From NCBI RefSeq assembly GCF_018812025.1, contig NC_063045.1, positions 61,936,339 through 62,000,338 of the forward strand: DNA of 64,000 nt, in the 5' to 3' direction. Numbering within the stretch: position 1 is the stretch's first letter; each line of letters begins with the position of its first letter. Below are positions 24,120 to 36,060 of the stretch, piece after piece. The notes under the pieces are model-generated. The model was not told the origin of the DNA, ran no database searches, and saw only the letters and a list, made by a program, of their open reading frames with translations. Made by a program: the position numbers and the translations under genes. The DNA is from Megalobrama amblycephala. Taxonomy: Eukaryota; Chordata; Actinopteri; Cypriniformes; Xenocyprididae.

Positions 24120-24805
24120 GCCAAATTTTGGAAATATTTACATGCTTTTGAAAGGTCTCTTGCATTTATTTGATCAAAAATATAGTAAAAAATTTAAAAA
24201 TATTTTTACAATTCAAAATATCTGTTTTCTATGTGAATATATAGTAAAGTGTAATTTATTCCTGTGATCAAAGCTGAATTTTCAGCATCATTACTCCAGT
24301 CTTCAGTGTCACATGATCCTTCAGAAATCATTCTGATATGATGATTTTCTGCTCAAGAAACATTTATGATTATTATCAATGTTGGATAACAAAAAAAAAC
24401 ACTTTTATTCATCAAGGACGCATTAAAATTGATCAAAAGTGACATTTATAATGTTACAAAAGATTCTATTTCAAACAAATTCTGTTCTTTTGAACTTTCA
24501 ATTAATCAAAGAATCCATACAAATAAAAATATTCTGTTTTCAACATTGATAATAATCAAAAATGTTTCTTGAGCATCAAATCATCATATTAGAATGATTT
24601 CTGAAGGATCATGTGACACTGAAGACTGGAGTAATGATGCTGAAAATTCAGCTTTGATCACAGGAATAAATTACACTTTACTGTATATTCACATAGAAAA
24701 CAGATATTTTAAATGTAAAAATATTTCACTATTTTTACTGCATTTTTCATCTAATGAATGCAGCCTTGGTGAGCAGAAGAGACTCTTTCAAAAACATTAA
24801 ACAGT
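24120..24805. mobile_element. long foldback inverted-repeat element
   Basis: Two arms of about 250 bp face each other around a spacer of about 155 bp. The inner arms, 24263-24384 and 24541-24662, are reverse complements with 118 of 122 positions identical by hand alignment. The outer parts are more diverged. One arm alone recurs at 46.93-47.16 kb and a short piece at 14.07 kb, so this is a dispersed family. A transcript through it would fold into a long hairpin. An open frame at 24594-24800 is part of the arm. Confidence 0.9.
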
Positions 24806-26392
24806 CGTAATTATTCCACACCGGTGGCGAATGCGTGTCTGTGTGATTCAGAAGGGCACATGCGTGCGGGAGGATTGCCTGCAGGGGTCCTGTCTTTCAC
24901 AGACCTCTTTCACCTCATCCGCGTTTAAGTGCATTAATATTGCACCAGGTCTGGTGGCGGGGTTAAATGGCCTCCCATCTGAGAGAAAAGGGAGGGGGAT
25001 GTCAGACGGAATACTTTCTCGGCCGATACAGTGAAAGCTGCGGATTCAATCCGAGCCTCCGCACGGAGGACGCCGCATGAGTCATTTACAGGAAATAAAA
25101 TCAGTCTCTTCTTTCCCTCCATTAGCAACACAACAAATACTCTCATTTTCTCCTCAGATGGAGGGATGAAAGCAAACACTGCAGTATGTAAAAGTACCTT
25201 GAAGTCACAGTATTTCATCTCCATGTTAATTATGTTGAAACGTTCTGTTTTCTACAGAAACTCGGCACAAAGGCAATGATGCAAAATAATTGCAGATGAA
25301 TTGACGGTAGTGCTCAGGACCTTCACAACATTAATGTGTAATCTTTCCTAGTGAGAATCGAAGGACGTGTTTGACAAGTTTAATTTCTGTCAGGTTTGTC
25401 CGCGTACATTCTCAGGGCCACCGAGCTTTCATCTGAGCTGTCAGATATGATTGCGTTTGCATTTTATTGCGATTGAAAGAAGGCTAATTGCATATGGATT
25501 TAGACCTGTGCGATCAAAACATGTGGCAACACGGCTATTAGAAGCTGATTTGCTAAGCATGCCGAATCACAAGTTAACCTCGATTAACATTCACTGCAAA
25601 AGACATAATACAATAATGAGACAAAACCAAGAACTTAAACAGGCATTCTGAAAAGTGCAAATAAGTGTTGATGCGAGAAACATGCAGGAAAATGATCAGA
25701 GACGTCGTACAACATTGCATGACCTTTCAAAGTGTGTAATTTTACTCTAAAATCACAACCGCTTCGTCCACAATGTGAGACCCATTATGCTCTGTTGCAT
25801 TTTAAATTAGACCCATACCCAGTAATTACATTCATGACAAAGAATCCACAAAGAGGAAGAGCAGAGAGGGCGGATTTTACCGGTCTTATGAGACTGACAA
25901 CAGCGAGGTCAACGGGAGGTTATGCAAACGGAACAAAACACTGAAAAATTAAAGGCGTGAGCTCAAGAAAGCGGCACTCAGAGCACGAGTGGCACGACCG
26001 CCGAGAATATCCGTGAAAAGAGAACCGCTGGGAATCTAGTGCACACGAAACATTAAACATCTGACTAGACAAAATGACTGGATGTAGAGAGTAGGGGTTA
26101 ACTGTGGAGCGGGCGGCCGGTAATCCATTTACAGTGAGTTAGCGAGCGCTGGAGTGAGAGGTGAGCGGATGACATTCATTCAGGGTCGCCGCCATGGACT
26201 TCCAGCCCCGTTTGTCTGAGGTGTTAGACGGATAATTAACAGCACTGACTGCTCGAGGAAGAGACACAAGCGGTGTATTAGAAACGAGTTGATTGGCTGT
26301 GTTTGTGTGCTTACAGAGCTCTGTTGATGGGTGTGAATGAGAAAGATAGTGTGAGGGGTTAGAGAACTGGGTCAGACTGACATCACATGTAG
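24806..26392. other. unique DNA, candidate conserved non-coding blocks
   Basis: Long non-repetitive stretch. GC-richer pieces with CpGs occur at 24830-25080, 25850-26060 and 26090-26260. Open frames up to 96 codons overlap on opposite strands without domains. The GCCGCCATGGA at about 26190 has a good start context but stops after 13 codons. Confidence 0.3.
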
Positions 26393-27520
26393 GGCCTGAT
26401 GAAATTACATTTTAATTTTTCTGAATTATTCCATTTTAATCAGTTTAGTAATCAAAAAGCATGTCTAATTTATTGAAATCATGAAACTAAAACTTTTAAT
26501 AAATTGAAATACAAAATGCGTTTTTTCTATGAAATACGTTTTATTTTTTCCCAAATTCTGTTTTATATTTTTCCAAATTCCATTGTTTCCATTTAAATTA
26601 TTCTGGATTCTGTTGTTTTTTTTTCCCTGATTTAATTTTTTTTGGACTCAATTTTAATGGTTAAATTAAATTTTAGTAATCAAAAAGCATGACATCATGA
26701 AACTTAAACTTTTAATAAATTGTTGTTAAATTGTATAACAAAAAATAATTTTAAAAAATCTCCCTAGAATTTTTTTTTTTTTTAAATTTTTTTTTTTTTT
26801 AATTTAGGGCCCTATGAAATACATTTTATTTTTATTTTTCTCAAAATCCATTTTATTTTTTATCAAATTCTGTGTTTTTTGTTTTAAGTCGTCTGGACTC
26901 CATTTTAATTAATTTAATTCATAAAAACAGCATGTATTATTATTTTTTTAATAATTTCTATTAAATCTTTTGTTTGTTTTTTGTTTTTTCAGAAATTCTG
27001 TGTTGTGTATTTTAACTTTTCTGGCAATCAAATGAATTAATTTAGTTTATCTTTAAATCATATGAAATTAAACTTTTTTGTCAAACAAAGTGTTTAACAG
27101 TCTTTACTGTTAAAATTAAAACATGGAAGAAAAATTGTTGATTATTCCTTAAAAAAAATTTTAAATAATAATTTATTATTATTAGTGTTATTATTATTAC
27201 ATTGAGACATAGCTAAATTCTACTGTACAAAAGTAAAAAGTCACAATTTCTTCAAGTTAAACCAAACTTTTATTTTGACGGGTTGTAGTGAAGACCTTTG
27301 AGTTTCTGTGTGTTTATGATACGACAATAGTTTTTCTCAAGTAAAACGGTAAAATGCTTATGAAGTGACTCTCAGAGCGGCTCTGGAGATGAAGATCACG
27401 CATTCAGAGGCTGAAAACATTGCGAGCGTCACGCGTGCTTCAGAAAGGAAACACGAAGAACATGCATGATTCATAAATAGTCTTTTTGCGGTTTAATATT
27501 CAACACTCATATCTAGTCAA
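26393..27520. mobile_element. truncated second copy of the TAGGGCC hAT-like element
   Basis: It begins TAGGGCCTGATGAAATTAC and repeats the left end internally near 26804 (TTAGGGCCCTATGAAATAC), just as the copy at 12.57 kb does. It ends with the shared stretch GTTTAATATTCA near 27500, without the right terminus. The shared internal duplication shows that it predates the separation of the two copies. Confidence 0.65.
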
Positions 27521-28260
27521 CTGATACGGGGTTTCTCAATGGCCAATGGATCAATGTCCAATATAATATTGATCAGTTTTGACCAGACTTAAGGGAAAAC
27601 AAACCCTGTTTCTCAGCCAAACATGCAGTTACAAGCCAATGGAAAAGATGACAACACTAAAAAAAAAAGCCTACAGTGGAAAAGCACCCATGCTGGAAAG
27701 CAAAAAAATCCAAATCAATTAATTTTCTGGCATTTGATTAAATAGAATGTGAGGAAATTCATTTTCAGTAAATATCCAGCGCTGAAAAGCTTGTCTGTTA
27801 TGCTCTGAAATGCCACACTTGGATACATACAGGTACACGGATTAAAGGTTGCTGCGGGGTGAAGTCGTTCTGTCTAGTCGTGCTCTCTATTACATTTGCC
27901 TCTGATTCAAAAGGCAATTCACGCCTCTCACTGCACCGCATTTACATTCCCACATCATCACTGGATCGACAAGTGCCACGCACACAATATGCATGGTCAT
28001 AGGAGCAATGGAGGGGAGGGAAACATAATAAAAAATAATATCAGAGGCAATAATGCAATTACTGAGAATAATGGAGAGTAGAGGCTGTGGGAACACCCGT
28101 GCCACCCTTTCCGTTGAGTTTCTCCACAAACTGATAGGTTTTTCATGCAATTGAGAACCAAATCCAAACATCAATCATACAAGAGAAAAACCTTCTGACA
28201 GTGCGGTAGAATATCTCACATTAAATCTGACATTTTATTCAGAAAGACTGGACAGCAAAA
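27521..28260. other. unique DNA, nothing recognised
   Basis: Non-repetitive, AT-rich to 27800 and then mixed. Two short open frames face each other at 27890-28174 with no domain. Confidence 0.4.
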
Positions 28261-30790
28261 ACCAATGAGGTTCAATCTGGTGTTACGCAGCACGTTTGAG
28301 CTTCAGAAAGAACCAATGAGGTTCATTCTGGTATTACGCAGCACGTTTGAGCTTCAGAAAGAACCAATGAGGTTCATTCTGGTGTTACTCATTGGTTCTT
28401 CATCAAGAACCAATGAGGGTCATTCTCGTGTTACGCATCACGTTTGAGATCAGCAAGAACCAATGAGGTTCATTCTGGTGTTACGCAGCACGTTTGAGCT
28501 TCAGAAAGAACCAATGAGGCTCATTCTGGTGTTACGCAGCACATATGAGATCAGCAAGAACCAATGAGGTTCATTCTGGTGTTACGCAGCACATTTGAGC
28601 TTCTTCAAGAACCAATGAGGTTCATTCTGGTGTTACGCAGCATGTATGAGATCAGCAAGAACCAATGAGGTTCATTCTGGTGTTACGCAGCACGTTTGAG
28701 CTTCTTCAAGAACCAATGAGGTTCATTCTGGTGTTACGCAGCACGTATGAGATCAGCAAGAACCAATGAGGTTCATTCTGGTGTTACGCAGCACGTTTGA
28801 GCTTCAGCAAGAACCAATGAGGTTCATTCTCATGTTACGCAGCACGTTTGAGCTTCATCAAGAACCAATGAGGTTCATTCTGGTGTTACGCAGCACGTTT
28901 GAGCTTCATCAAGAACCAATGAGGTTCATTCTGGTGTTATGCAGCACGTTTGAGATCAGCAAGAACCAATGAGGTTCATTCTGGTGTTACGCAGCACGTT
29001 TGAGCTTCTTCAAGAACCAATGAGGTTCATTCTGGTGTTACGCAGCACGTATGAGATCAGCAAGAACCAATGAGGTTCATTCTGGTGTTACGCAGCACGT
29101 TTGAGCTTCAGCAAGAACCAATGAGGTTCATTCTGGTGTTACGCAGCACGTTTGAGATCAGCAAGAACCAATGAGGTTCATTCTGGTGTTACGCAGCACG
29201 TTTGAGCTTCTTCAAGAACCAATGAGGTTCATTCTGGTGTTACGCAGCACGTTTGAGCTTCATCAAGAACCAATGAGGTTCATTCTGGTGTTACGCAGCA
29301 CGTTTGAGATCAGGAAGAACCAATGAGGTTCATTCTGGTGTTACGCAGCACGTTTGAGCTTCTTCAAGAACCAATGAGGTTCATTCTGGTGTTACGCAGC
29401 ACGTATGAGATCAGCAAGAACCAATGAGGTTCATTCTGGTGTTACGCAGCACGTTTGAGCTTCTTCAAGAACCAATGAGGTTCATTCTGGTGTTACGCAG
29501 CACGTATGAGATCAGCAAGAACCAATGAGGTTCATTCTGGTGTTACGCAGCACGTTTGAGCTTCTTCAAGAACCAATGAGGTTCATTCTGGTGTTACGCA
29601 GCACGTATGAGATCAGCAAGAACCAATGAGGTTCATTCTGGTGTTACGCAGCACGTTTGAGCTTCAGCAAGAACCAATGAGGTTCATTCTGGTGTTACGC
29701 AGCACGTTTGAGCTTCTTCAAGAACCAATGAGGTTCATTCTGGTGTTACGCAGCACGTTTGAGCTTCATCAAGAACCAATGAGGTTCATTCTGGTGTTAC
29801 GCAGCACGTTTGAGCTTCATCAAGAACCAATGAGGTTCATTCTGGTGTTACGCAGCACGTTTGAGATCAGCAAGAACCAATGAGGTTCATTCTGGTGTTA
29901 CGCAGCACGTTTGAGCTTCTTCAAGAACCAATGAGGTTCATTCTGGTGTTACGCAGCACGTATGAGATCAGCAAGAACCAATGAGGTTCATTCTGGTGTT
30001 ACGCAGCACGTTTGAGCTTCAGCAAGAACCAATGAGGTTCATTCTCATGTTACGCAGCACGTTTGAGCTTCATCAAGGACCAATGAGGTTCATTCTGGTG
30101 TTACGCAGCACGTTTGAGCTTCATCAAGAACCAATGAGGTTCATTCTGGTGTTACGCAGCACGTTTGAGATCAGCAAGAACCAATGAGGTTCATTCTGGT
30201 GTTACGCAGCACGTTTGAGATCAGCAAGAACCAATGAGGTTCATTCTGGTGTTACGCAGCACGTTTGAGCTTCTGCAAGAACCAATGAGGTTCATTCTGG
30301 TGTTACGCATCACGTTTGAGCTTCAGCAAGAACCAATGAGGTTCATTCTGGTGTTACGCAGCACGTTTGAGCTTCAGCAAGAACCAATGAGGTTCATTCT
30401 GGTGTTACGCAGCACGTTTGAGCTTCAGCAAGAACCAATGAGGTTCATTCTCGTGTTACGCAGCACGTTTGAGCTTCAACAAGAACCAATGAGGTTCATT
30501 CTGGTGTTACGCAGCACGTTTGAGCTTCATCAAGAACCAATGAGGGTCATTCTCGTGTTACGCATCACGTTTGAGATCAGCAAGAACCAATGAGGTTCAT
30601 TCTGGTGTTACGCAGCACGTTTGAGCTTCTGCAAGAACCAATGAGGTTCATTCTGGTGTTACGCAGTACGTTTGAGCTTCAGCAAGAACCAATGAGGTTC
30701 ATTCTGGTGTTACGCAGCACGTTTGAGCTTCTGCAAGAACCAATGAGGTTCATTCTCGTGTTACGCAGCACGTTTGAGCTTCCTCAAGAG
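28261..30790. repeat. 51-bp tandem array, about 50 copies
   Basis: The unit runs AACCAATGAGGTTCATTCTG, then GTGTTACGCAGCACGTTTGA, then GCTTCAGCAAG. A second form with GAGATCAG is one base shorter (50 bp). Inside the array the two forms alternate as dimers (about 29390-29620), giving higher-order structure. Fifty-one bases equal 17 codons, so runs of the long form stay open (MRFILVLRSTFEL repeats) until a 50-bp unit shifts the frame. Each unit contains a CCAAT box in good NF-Y context. The boundaries carry ATTTTATTCAG (28232) and its inverse CTGAATAAAAT (30841). Confidence 0.96.
28388..28417. repeat. inverted unit fragment forming a hairpin
   Basis: CTCATTGGTTCTT, a 4-bp loop, then AAGAACCAATGAG. 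The 13-bp arms pair perfectly. The left arm is the reverse complement of the unit start, so part of one unit was inverted within the array. Confidence 0.85.
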
Positions 30791-30924
30791 GTTTGTTCTC
30801 GCAGATCAAGCAGGTTTGGTTGAGCTTCTGTTTATGTTTGCTGAATAAAATTTTGACTAAACTGAACAGTTCATATGAATTTGTTTTACGATCTATTTAT
30901 GAACATTTTGAAGCTGGTAGTTGC
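30791..30924. other. array edge and short unique DNA
   Basis: Decayed unit words (GGTTTGGTTGAGCTTCTG) fade into AT-rich unique DNA. Confidence 0.4.
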
Positions 30925-31083
30925 GTAGCTGTCAGTGGAGGGACAGAAATCGCTCCGATTTAATTAAAAATGTCTTCATTTGTGTTCTGAAGATGAACGA
31001 AAGTCTTACGGGTTTGGAACGACATGAAGGTGGATAAATGATGGCAGAATTTCCATTTTTTGGGTGAACTAACACTTTCATCT
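30925..31083. mobile_element. half of a common cyprinid inverted-repeat element
   Basis: The stretch from GTCAGTGGAGGGACAGAAAT to GGGTGAACTAACACTTTCA, including GGTTTGGAACGACATGAAGG, is the right half of an element very frequent in cyprinid genomes, recognised from memory. The left half is absent. Confidence 0.65.
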
Positions 31084-33510
31084 CATCGAAGGAGCAACCT
31101 TTGTTGTCTTCGATTTTATTTCAGGATCTAATAATCACACAGATGAATTGATGAAGAGAGACAGCTTTGTCCCTTCAATTCCCACCTCAGTGTTAATTGA
31201 GAAGACAATTACAAAGCCGAAAATCTGAGCGTGGAGGCTAGATCACATTCACGTTTATTTGTTGTATTGGTAATGAATGACTACACGGGAAATTCACTTC
31301 CATATAAATTTGGGTTCACCTGGGAATCTCAAATTTACCCTCCAGCTGTCTCCATCTCACAACACAGCACACGCCTGCAGCTCTGCTTCTTTGGACTTGG
31401 CACTCACAAGAGGAGATAAACTCTGCAAATAAACACACACAACGGTAGAGCGGGCACTGCTGACAGGAAATGCCTCCAAACACCAGGCCTGATGGAAAAA
31501 AAAAAAACTCCAAAGACCAATAAAAAGCATGAAGGAACGTAAAGAAAGGGCAGCCTGCCCTCTATTGTTCTGAGAGAAGAGTCTTTGAAGGACTCTTTCA
31601 TGTGGCCCCGGGGCCTCCGTTCGATCCTGCTCCTTCCTCTAGCAGCTGGGGTGCAGGCGGGCCCCAGGGCAACAGAATCCACCGCAACGCTGCTTGGCAG
31701 CAGGGAGGCCTGAGCTGATTTTCTCATGCCAACTGTTGGCTGTCGTTTAATACTGTGAGTGAAGAGTCTGCCCCCGCTGGCCCCAGCTAACCCCTCTCCC
31801 GCTGAGCAAATGAAAGCCTGTGTGTGCTGTAGGCTGGATGTTTCGCTGCCACACCGCAGGGGGCGTTCCACCATTCAGACCAGGCCTGGGGCAAGTCATC
31901 CGTCTTACGGGTAACGGGGATCTCTCTCTCCCCTTCTCTTCCTGAGTGGCCAGTTTTCCGTCTGGAATGCACCTCCCTGCGGTGTGGGTTGAAAGCATTC
32001 TTATCACTCCCCCATCATCAGGGTTTATTTAATAACTATCACAATAAAGTCAACAACAGGCCTGAGTAAGGGGCCTCTCCAGACCCAACCAGTGTGATGA
32101 ATTGGGCCCATCTGCCCCGGAGGTTAGCAGGCTGCCCCTACCCGGCCTCGGGCCAAGAAAACGGGACAGGATGGGCACATTTGTGATGGCACGCCAGAGC
32201 GCACACTGGGCCGAAAGAGTTCGGCCAATATTTTCACAGTGGCAACCCAAAGCGAGAGCCAAAGCCATTGCCAGTGACATGCAGTGCAATATGGACACAC
32301 TTGTGCCTGTGTTCTGGACTATCTTCCCCATTCATGATTCGAGAGATGGGCTGTGGCAGCATAACGGTCGGTTGTGCTGAAATACGGCACTGGTAATGGA
32401 GCCTTCATTTTGTAGCGTTATCTATGTGGTAGCCGGAGTCTAAAGCACCTGAGAGCTCATTCCTCATTCTTATCTGCACTCCTTAAAAAGATGTAGGTGC
32501 CATAATCACCGTGGTCTCCCACTGCTGATGTCCGCTGGCCGGCACATAACGACTACGGAAATGAGCAATAACCAGAGAAAAATGGCTTGATTTGACCCCT
32601 TGATTTGCCTATAATTTGCGAAAGAGTGCGAGCGTGATTCATTAAAAAGGAAATCAGGAGAACTGAACCTCACAAATACATCCGTGCCCGAAAGCTGACC
32701 TTGATGCGGTTAACTTTCCCCCGCTGTGACCGGGAACAGGACATATGCGATCTTCACCTCTGCCAGCTCACCTACGGGCCAACAATGCATCTGCCCCCGC
32801 ATTCACACCTGCAATGATTATACCACGGCTGGAAGAGTGTGATATCGAGAGCGCAGGGAGGAAGAAAGGCAAAAAAGATATAGCAAGAGGGGACATGATT
32901 TAAGGTCTCTCAAGTAAGCACTTTCCCCTCATACCCTCTTTTCTTACCTCTATCCTCTTTTTCTCTCTCTTCTTATTCTCTGTCTCCCTTTTAAAGATGA
33001 TGAATGGCACGGCGGTGAGAGGCTATTAATCAGGGCGCTGTTGTTGAAGAGGTCCTGATAGGGCTTAACATCGCCCCAGTGTTGCGGTGGAAACCAAGGT
33101 ATGGTCTGGGCACAACGGCATGAGCAGCTTTTCCAATAAGTGTGGCACAGAAAAAAAAACTCCAAATACTGTCTACATAAGCACACTAGGCATTTAACTG
33201 CACAGCAATATAGATGTAGCAAACGGGTCAAATTATGGTCCCTTATGGACTTGAACCAGGCAGAATCTGCTGACTTTAAGCATTTTCTGTGCTGATTCTG
33301 AAGGGGGAAAATCTGCAAAATAGTTTTAAACATGTGTTAAATTGGTATATAAAAGCATTATCCAATTGCATTTAATGAAGGATGATTTCTATGGAGGTCT
33401 GTGGGAACCGATTATTCCTTTTCTTTGGCCAAAGAAAGTGACCAGAAATGAAAAACTTTCTTATTGGCATGGGGCTTCCATTTCCATATAATTAGCATAT
33501 TCTGGTTACG
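31084..33510. other. long unique region, candidate conserved non-coding blocks
   Basis: There are about 2.4 kb without recognisable repeats. GC-rich, CpG-bearing blocks at 31590-31990, 32075-32350 and 32490-32840 have the texture of conserved non-coding DNA. Overlapping frames of 86-156 codons on both strands (for example 31404-31874 minus) have no domain and no supporting splice context. A purine-rich to pyrimidine-rich switch at 32850-32995 is low complexity. Confidence 0.35.
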
Positions 33511-34333
33511 TATATATAAAAGCTTGTTTCCACCATGAAATAAAAATAAAAAAGGGTAATTGCAACTTATCACGCAATTCTGACTTTATTTTCTCACAAT
33601 TGCGAGTTTATATCACGCAATTCTGACTTTATTTCTCACAATTCTGAATTTATAACACGCAATTCTAACTTTTTTCTCAGAATTGTGACATAAATTTGCA
33701 ATTGCGTGTTATAATATCAAATTGTAAGGGAAAAAATACTGATGTTAGAATTGTGAGTTATAAAGTCAGAATTGCAAAATAAAAACTCGTAATTGCGAGA
33801 AAAGTCAGAATTGCAACTTTGTATTTCATAATTCTGACTTTATATCTCGCAATTTTGATCTTATATCAAGAAATTCTGACTTTATAACACAATTATGACT
33901 TTATATCAAGCAATTCTGACTCTGGGGCTGTTTACACGACACCTTTTTCAACTAAAAACGTAAAACTTTTTATGAGTTTTGGCCATTTGTTTACATGACA
34001 GCGGCTTTTGAAAATGGATTTCAAAGTGCAAGGTTTTGAAAGCAGTCTCCATGTAAACCACAAAAACGTGAATCTGTGAAAAGGATGACATCATGCACAT
34101 GCGTATTACTTGTTCAGTCTATAATGTCAATTGCCATCTGTGGGAAACTTTGTTTTAAGCATATCGTTGTAGTGTAAACGTACCCTCAATCAAGTAATTC
34201 TGACTTTATAACTCGCAATTGTGAGACGCAAACTCGCAATTGCGAGAAAAAAACTCGCAATTTTGAGATAAAAAGATGCAATTACCTTTTTGTTCTTTTA
34301 TTTAGTGGTGGAAACAAGCTTCTATACATATAT
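33511..34333. mobile_element. TIR element with internal degenerate array
   Basis: Arms 33511-33567 and 34277-34333 are inverted copies: AAGCTTGTTTCCACCA, then an ATAAA-rich run, then GGTAATTGCA. Between them, words such as CGCAATTCTGACTTTATA and AATTGCGAG recur irregularly in both orientations. The outer TATA edges fit a TA-targeting (Tc1/mariner-like) element. A second element interrupts it at about 33924-34192. Confidence 0.8.
33924..34192. mobile_element. nested short element, GGCTGTTTACAC termini
   Basis: It begins GGGGCTGTTTACACGACACC and ends with GTTGTAGTGTAAACGTACCC, whose inverse shares the GTTTACAC core. The interior has no coding frame. Array words resume on the far side (CAAGTAATTCTGACTTTATA), which marks it as an insertion. 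No target duplication is readable. Confidence 0.6.
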
Positions 34334-36060
34334 CTGGGGAAGAAAAACTTTGCAAACTTTCTATAACTAACTGAAAAGGGATGCAACACAGCAAACATTT
34401 ACTAGAGATGAAAAGTACTGCAAAAAAAAAAAAAAACAGATCCTGGAGCAGAAGAGAGAAGCCAGCTGGGATCACAGACATTGAATATTTCCTTTACTGG
34501 TCAGTTAATTTGGTGCTGATCAAAGCTGCCCTGCCCCGGAGACACTGGTGGGTAAACAGGTCAGGTTATCAAAGCAGACCTCCTTATTCACAGGGACTTG
34601 AATATAAGACCACCACCGCAGGGGCCGCGGCCACTGGAGAGGGTTCAAACCTGACGAAACTACTGTGATCAGAGACGAGCTGGTGAAGAGCTGCCACACA
34701 AGACAGAAAGCAGAACCACACGGCACTGGAAAAGTATCTGCCAAAGACATGAGCGAATTTTTGTGGTAAGGATTCAGGAAATTCCCAGCATCCTCCCGCT
34801 GCCATATGGGATTTGGGTGGCCTTGAACGCTCCGTGTGAATAGCTGCATTGTTGCTCCGAGTTTTCAATAGGCTGTAGATCACGGCACGGAAGAACAATG
34901 GAATGAATCAACCGAGGACCTTCGTACGGTCAAGTGAGGCCCATCTAAGAGAAAGCACAGCAGGTAGACGTGTGATTTAGCCTGGGCGAATAACTCGACA
35001 GACAATAGGTTGATTGCTGACACAGATTCAATCACGACTGACTGACAGGGAGGAGTGAGTGGGAGTCCGAAGCGACTGTAAGGAGGTGACAGTAGGCTCT
35101 CATTTCCTCTCGCTCTGTTCAATCATTTAACAGCGTGCGTTCCAAAAGGTGAGCGGCCATCTCAGGTTCCGCATGCAGATGAGGCTGAGAGGTTCAGCCA
35201 GAGGGGAGTAAGCTGGATTAGGCACTGAAGGAGGTTAACCGCTCGCTGTTTCAAATCAGTCACTCGCTCTTTCACCAGGTCCCCTCTCAGGTTTCTAGCG
35301 ACGTGGAAAAGAGGGGGAAAACATCTAAAATTACAAACTCCCCTACGTTCATCACAGTTTCTATTAAAAGTGCAGCTATTTCGAGTGGGAAGTTCCCAGA
35401 ACCTCTCAAAGAGGGAGGTGAAAGGTGTAATCAGAGGCAGAAATGAGAGGCTATAAGGCGTACTCACAGTTGTACTTTTCTTTTTGACTTTTAGCAGCTT
35501 AGCAGCCTCAAAGCACCACGCTTCAAGAGCCCCTTTCTCAAAGCAGTTTAACTGTGACAGAAACGGAAAACACGAAAGCATGGTGTTGTGCAAATACCAG
35601 CGACAGGAAAAACCACAAACGCATTGTGTTGTGCACCTATCAGCTTCGATTAACTTCAGCAATAATGCCTAACTCCAAGCAATGATGCTTTGGGTCGAAA
35701 GGCATAAGAGTCACCGAACGCCCTTGACCCACCTAGAGCACATGTTACTTCCACTCCATCCCTGAAGCCAATCTCTTCAGCAGGAGGACTTGATTGGACA
35801 TTGCATCCCCAGAGCCATCACACTCCCTCCAGCACTCTCAAATGTCCTTCTCCACAGGAAAACCGGAGCTCTGAGGAGCTTTATTCTGTGTCTACTCCTC
35901 AACTTCCTTTACCTTAGGACTCATTCATAACTGGTGTATGAAAAGACAGCAGAATTAGAAAGCCGTCGACTGTGATCCATCAACGTGGCACTGTGGCACT
36001 GCTAAGTCATGTTGGGTCTGAAGGTAAAGACAGAGAGAGCTATATTGGGCCTGAAGGAAG
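34334..36060. other. long unique region with unassigned open frames
   Basis: Non-repetitive apart from a poly-A run at about 34420-34434. Frames of 80-166 codons occur on both strands (longest at 35162-35662 minus), none with a recognisable domain. No RNA gene or repeat seen. Confidence 0.35.

Noticed and set aside
26188..26232. GCCGCCATGGA as a translation start
   Set aside because: Good start context, but the frame stops after 13 codons and no donor site or protein family is evident.
28261..30790. CRISPR-like array
   Set aside because: Repeats are contiguous with no unique spacers, the genome is vertebrate, and no cas-like gene is present.
28265..30823. Repeated open frames (MRFILVLRSTFEL units) as a repeat protein gene
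   Set aside because: The unit happens to be 51 bp and stop-free. Frequent 50-bp units break the frame, there is no start or splice context, and the array looks like a minisatellite.
31404..31874. 156-codon minus-strand open frame
   Set aside because: Overlaps other minus-strand frames in different registers and shows no recognisable family.
35162..35662. 166-codon minus-strand open frame as an exon
   Set aside because: No recognisable domain. Frames of this length occur by chance in 64 kb of moderately GC-rich DNA.
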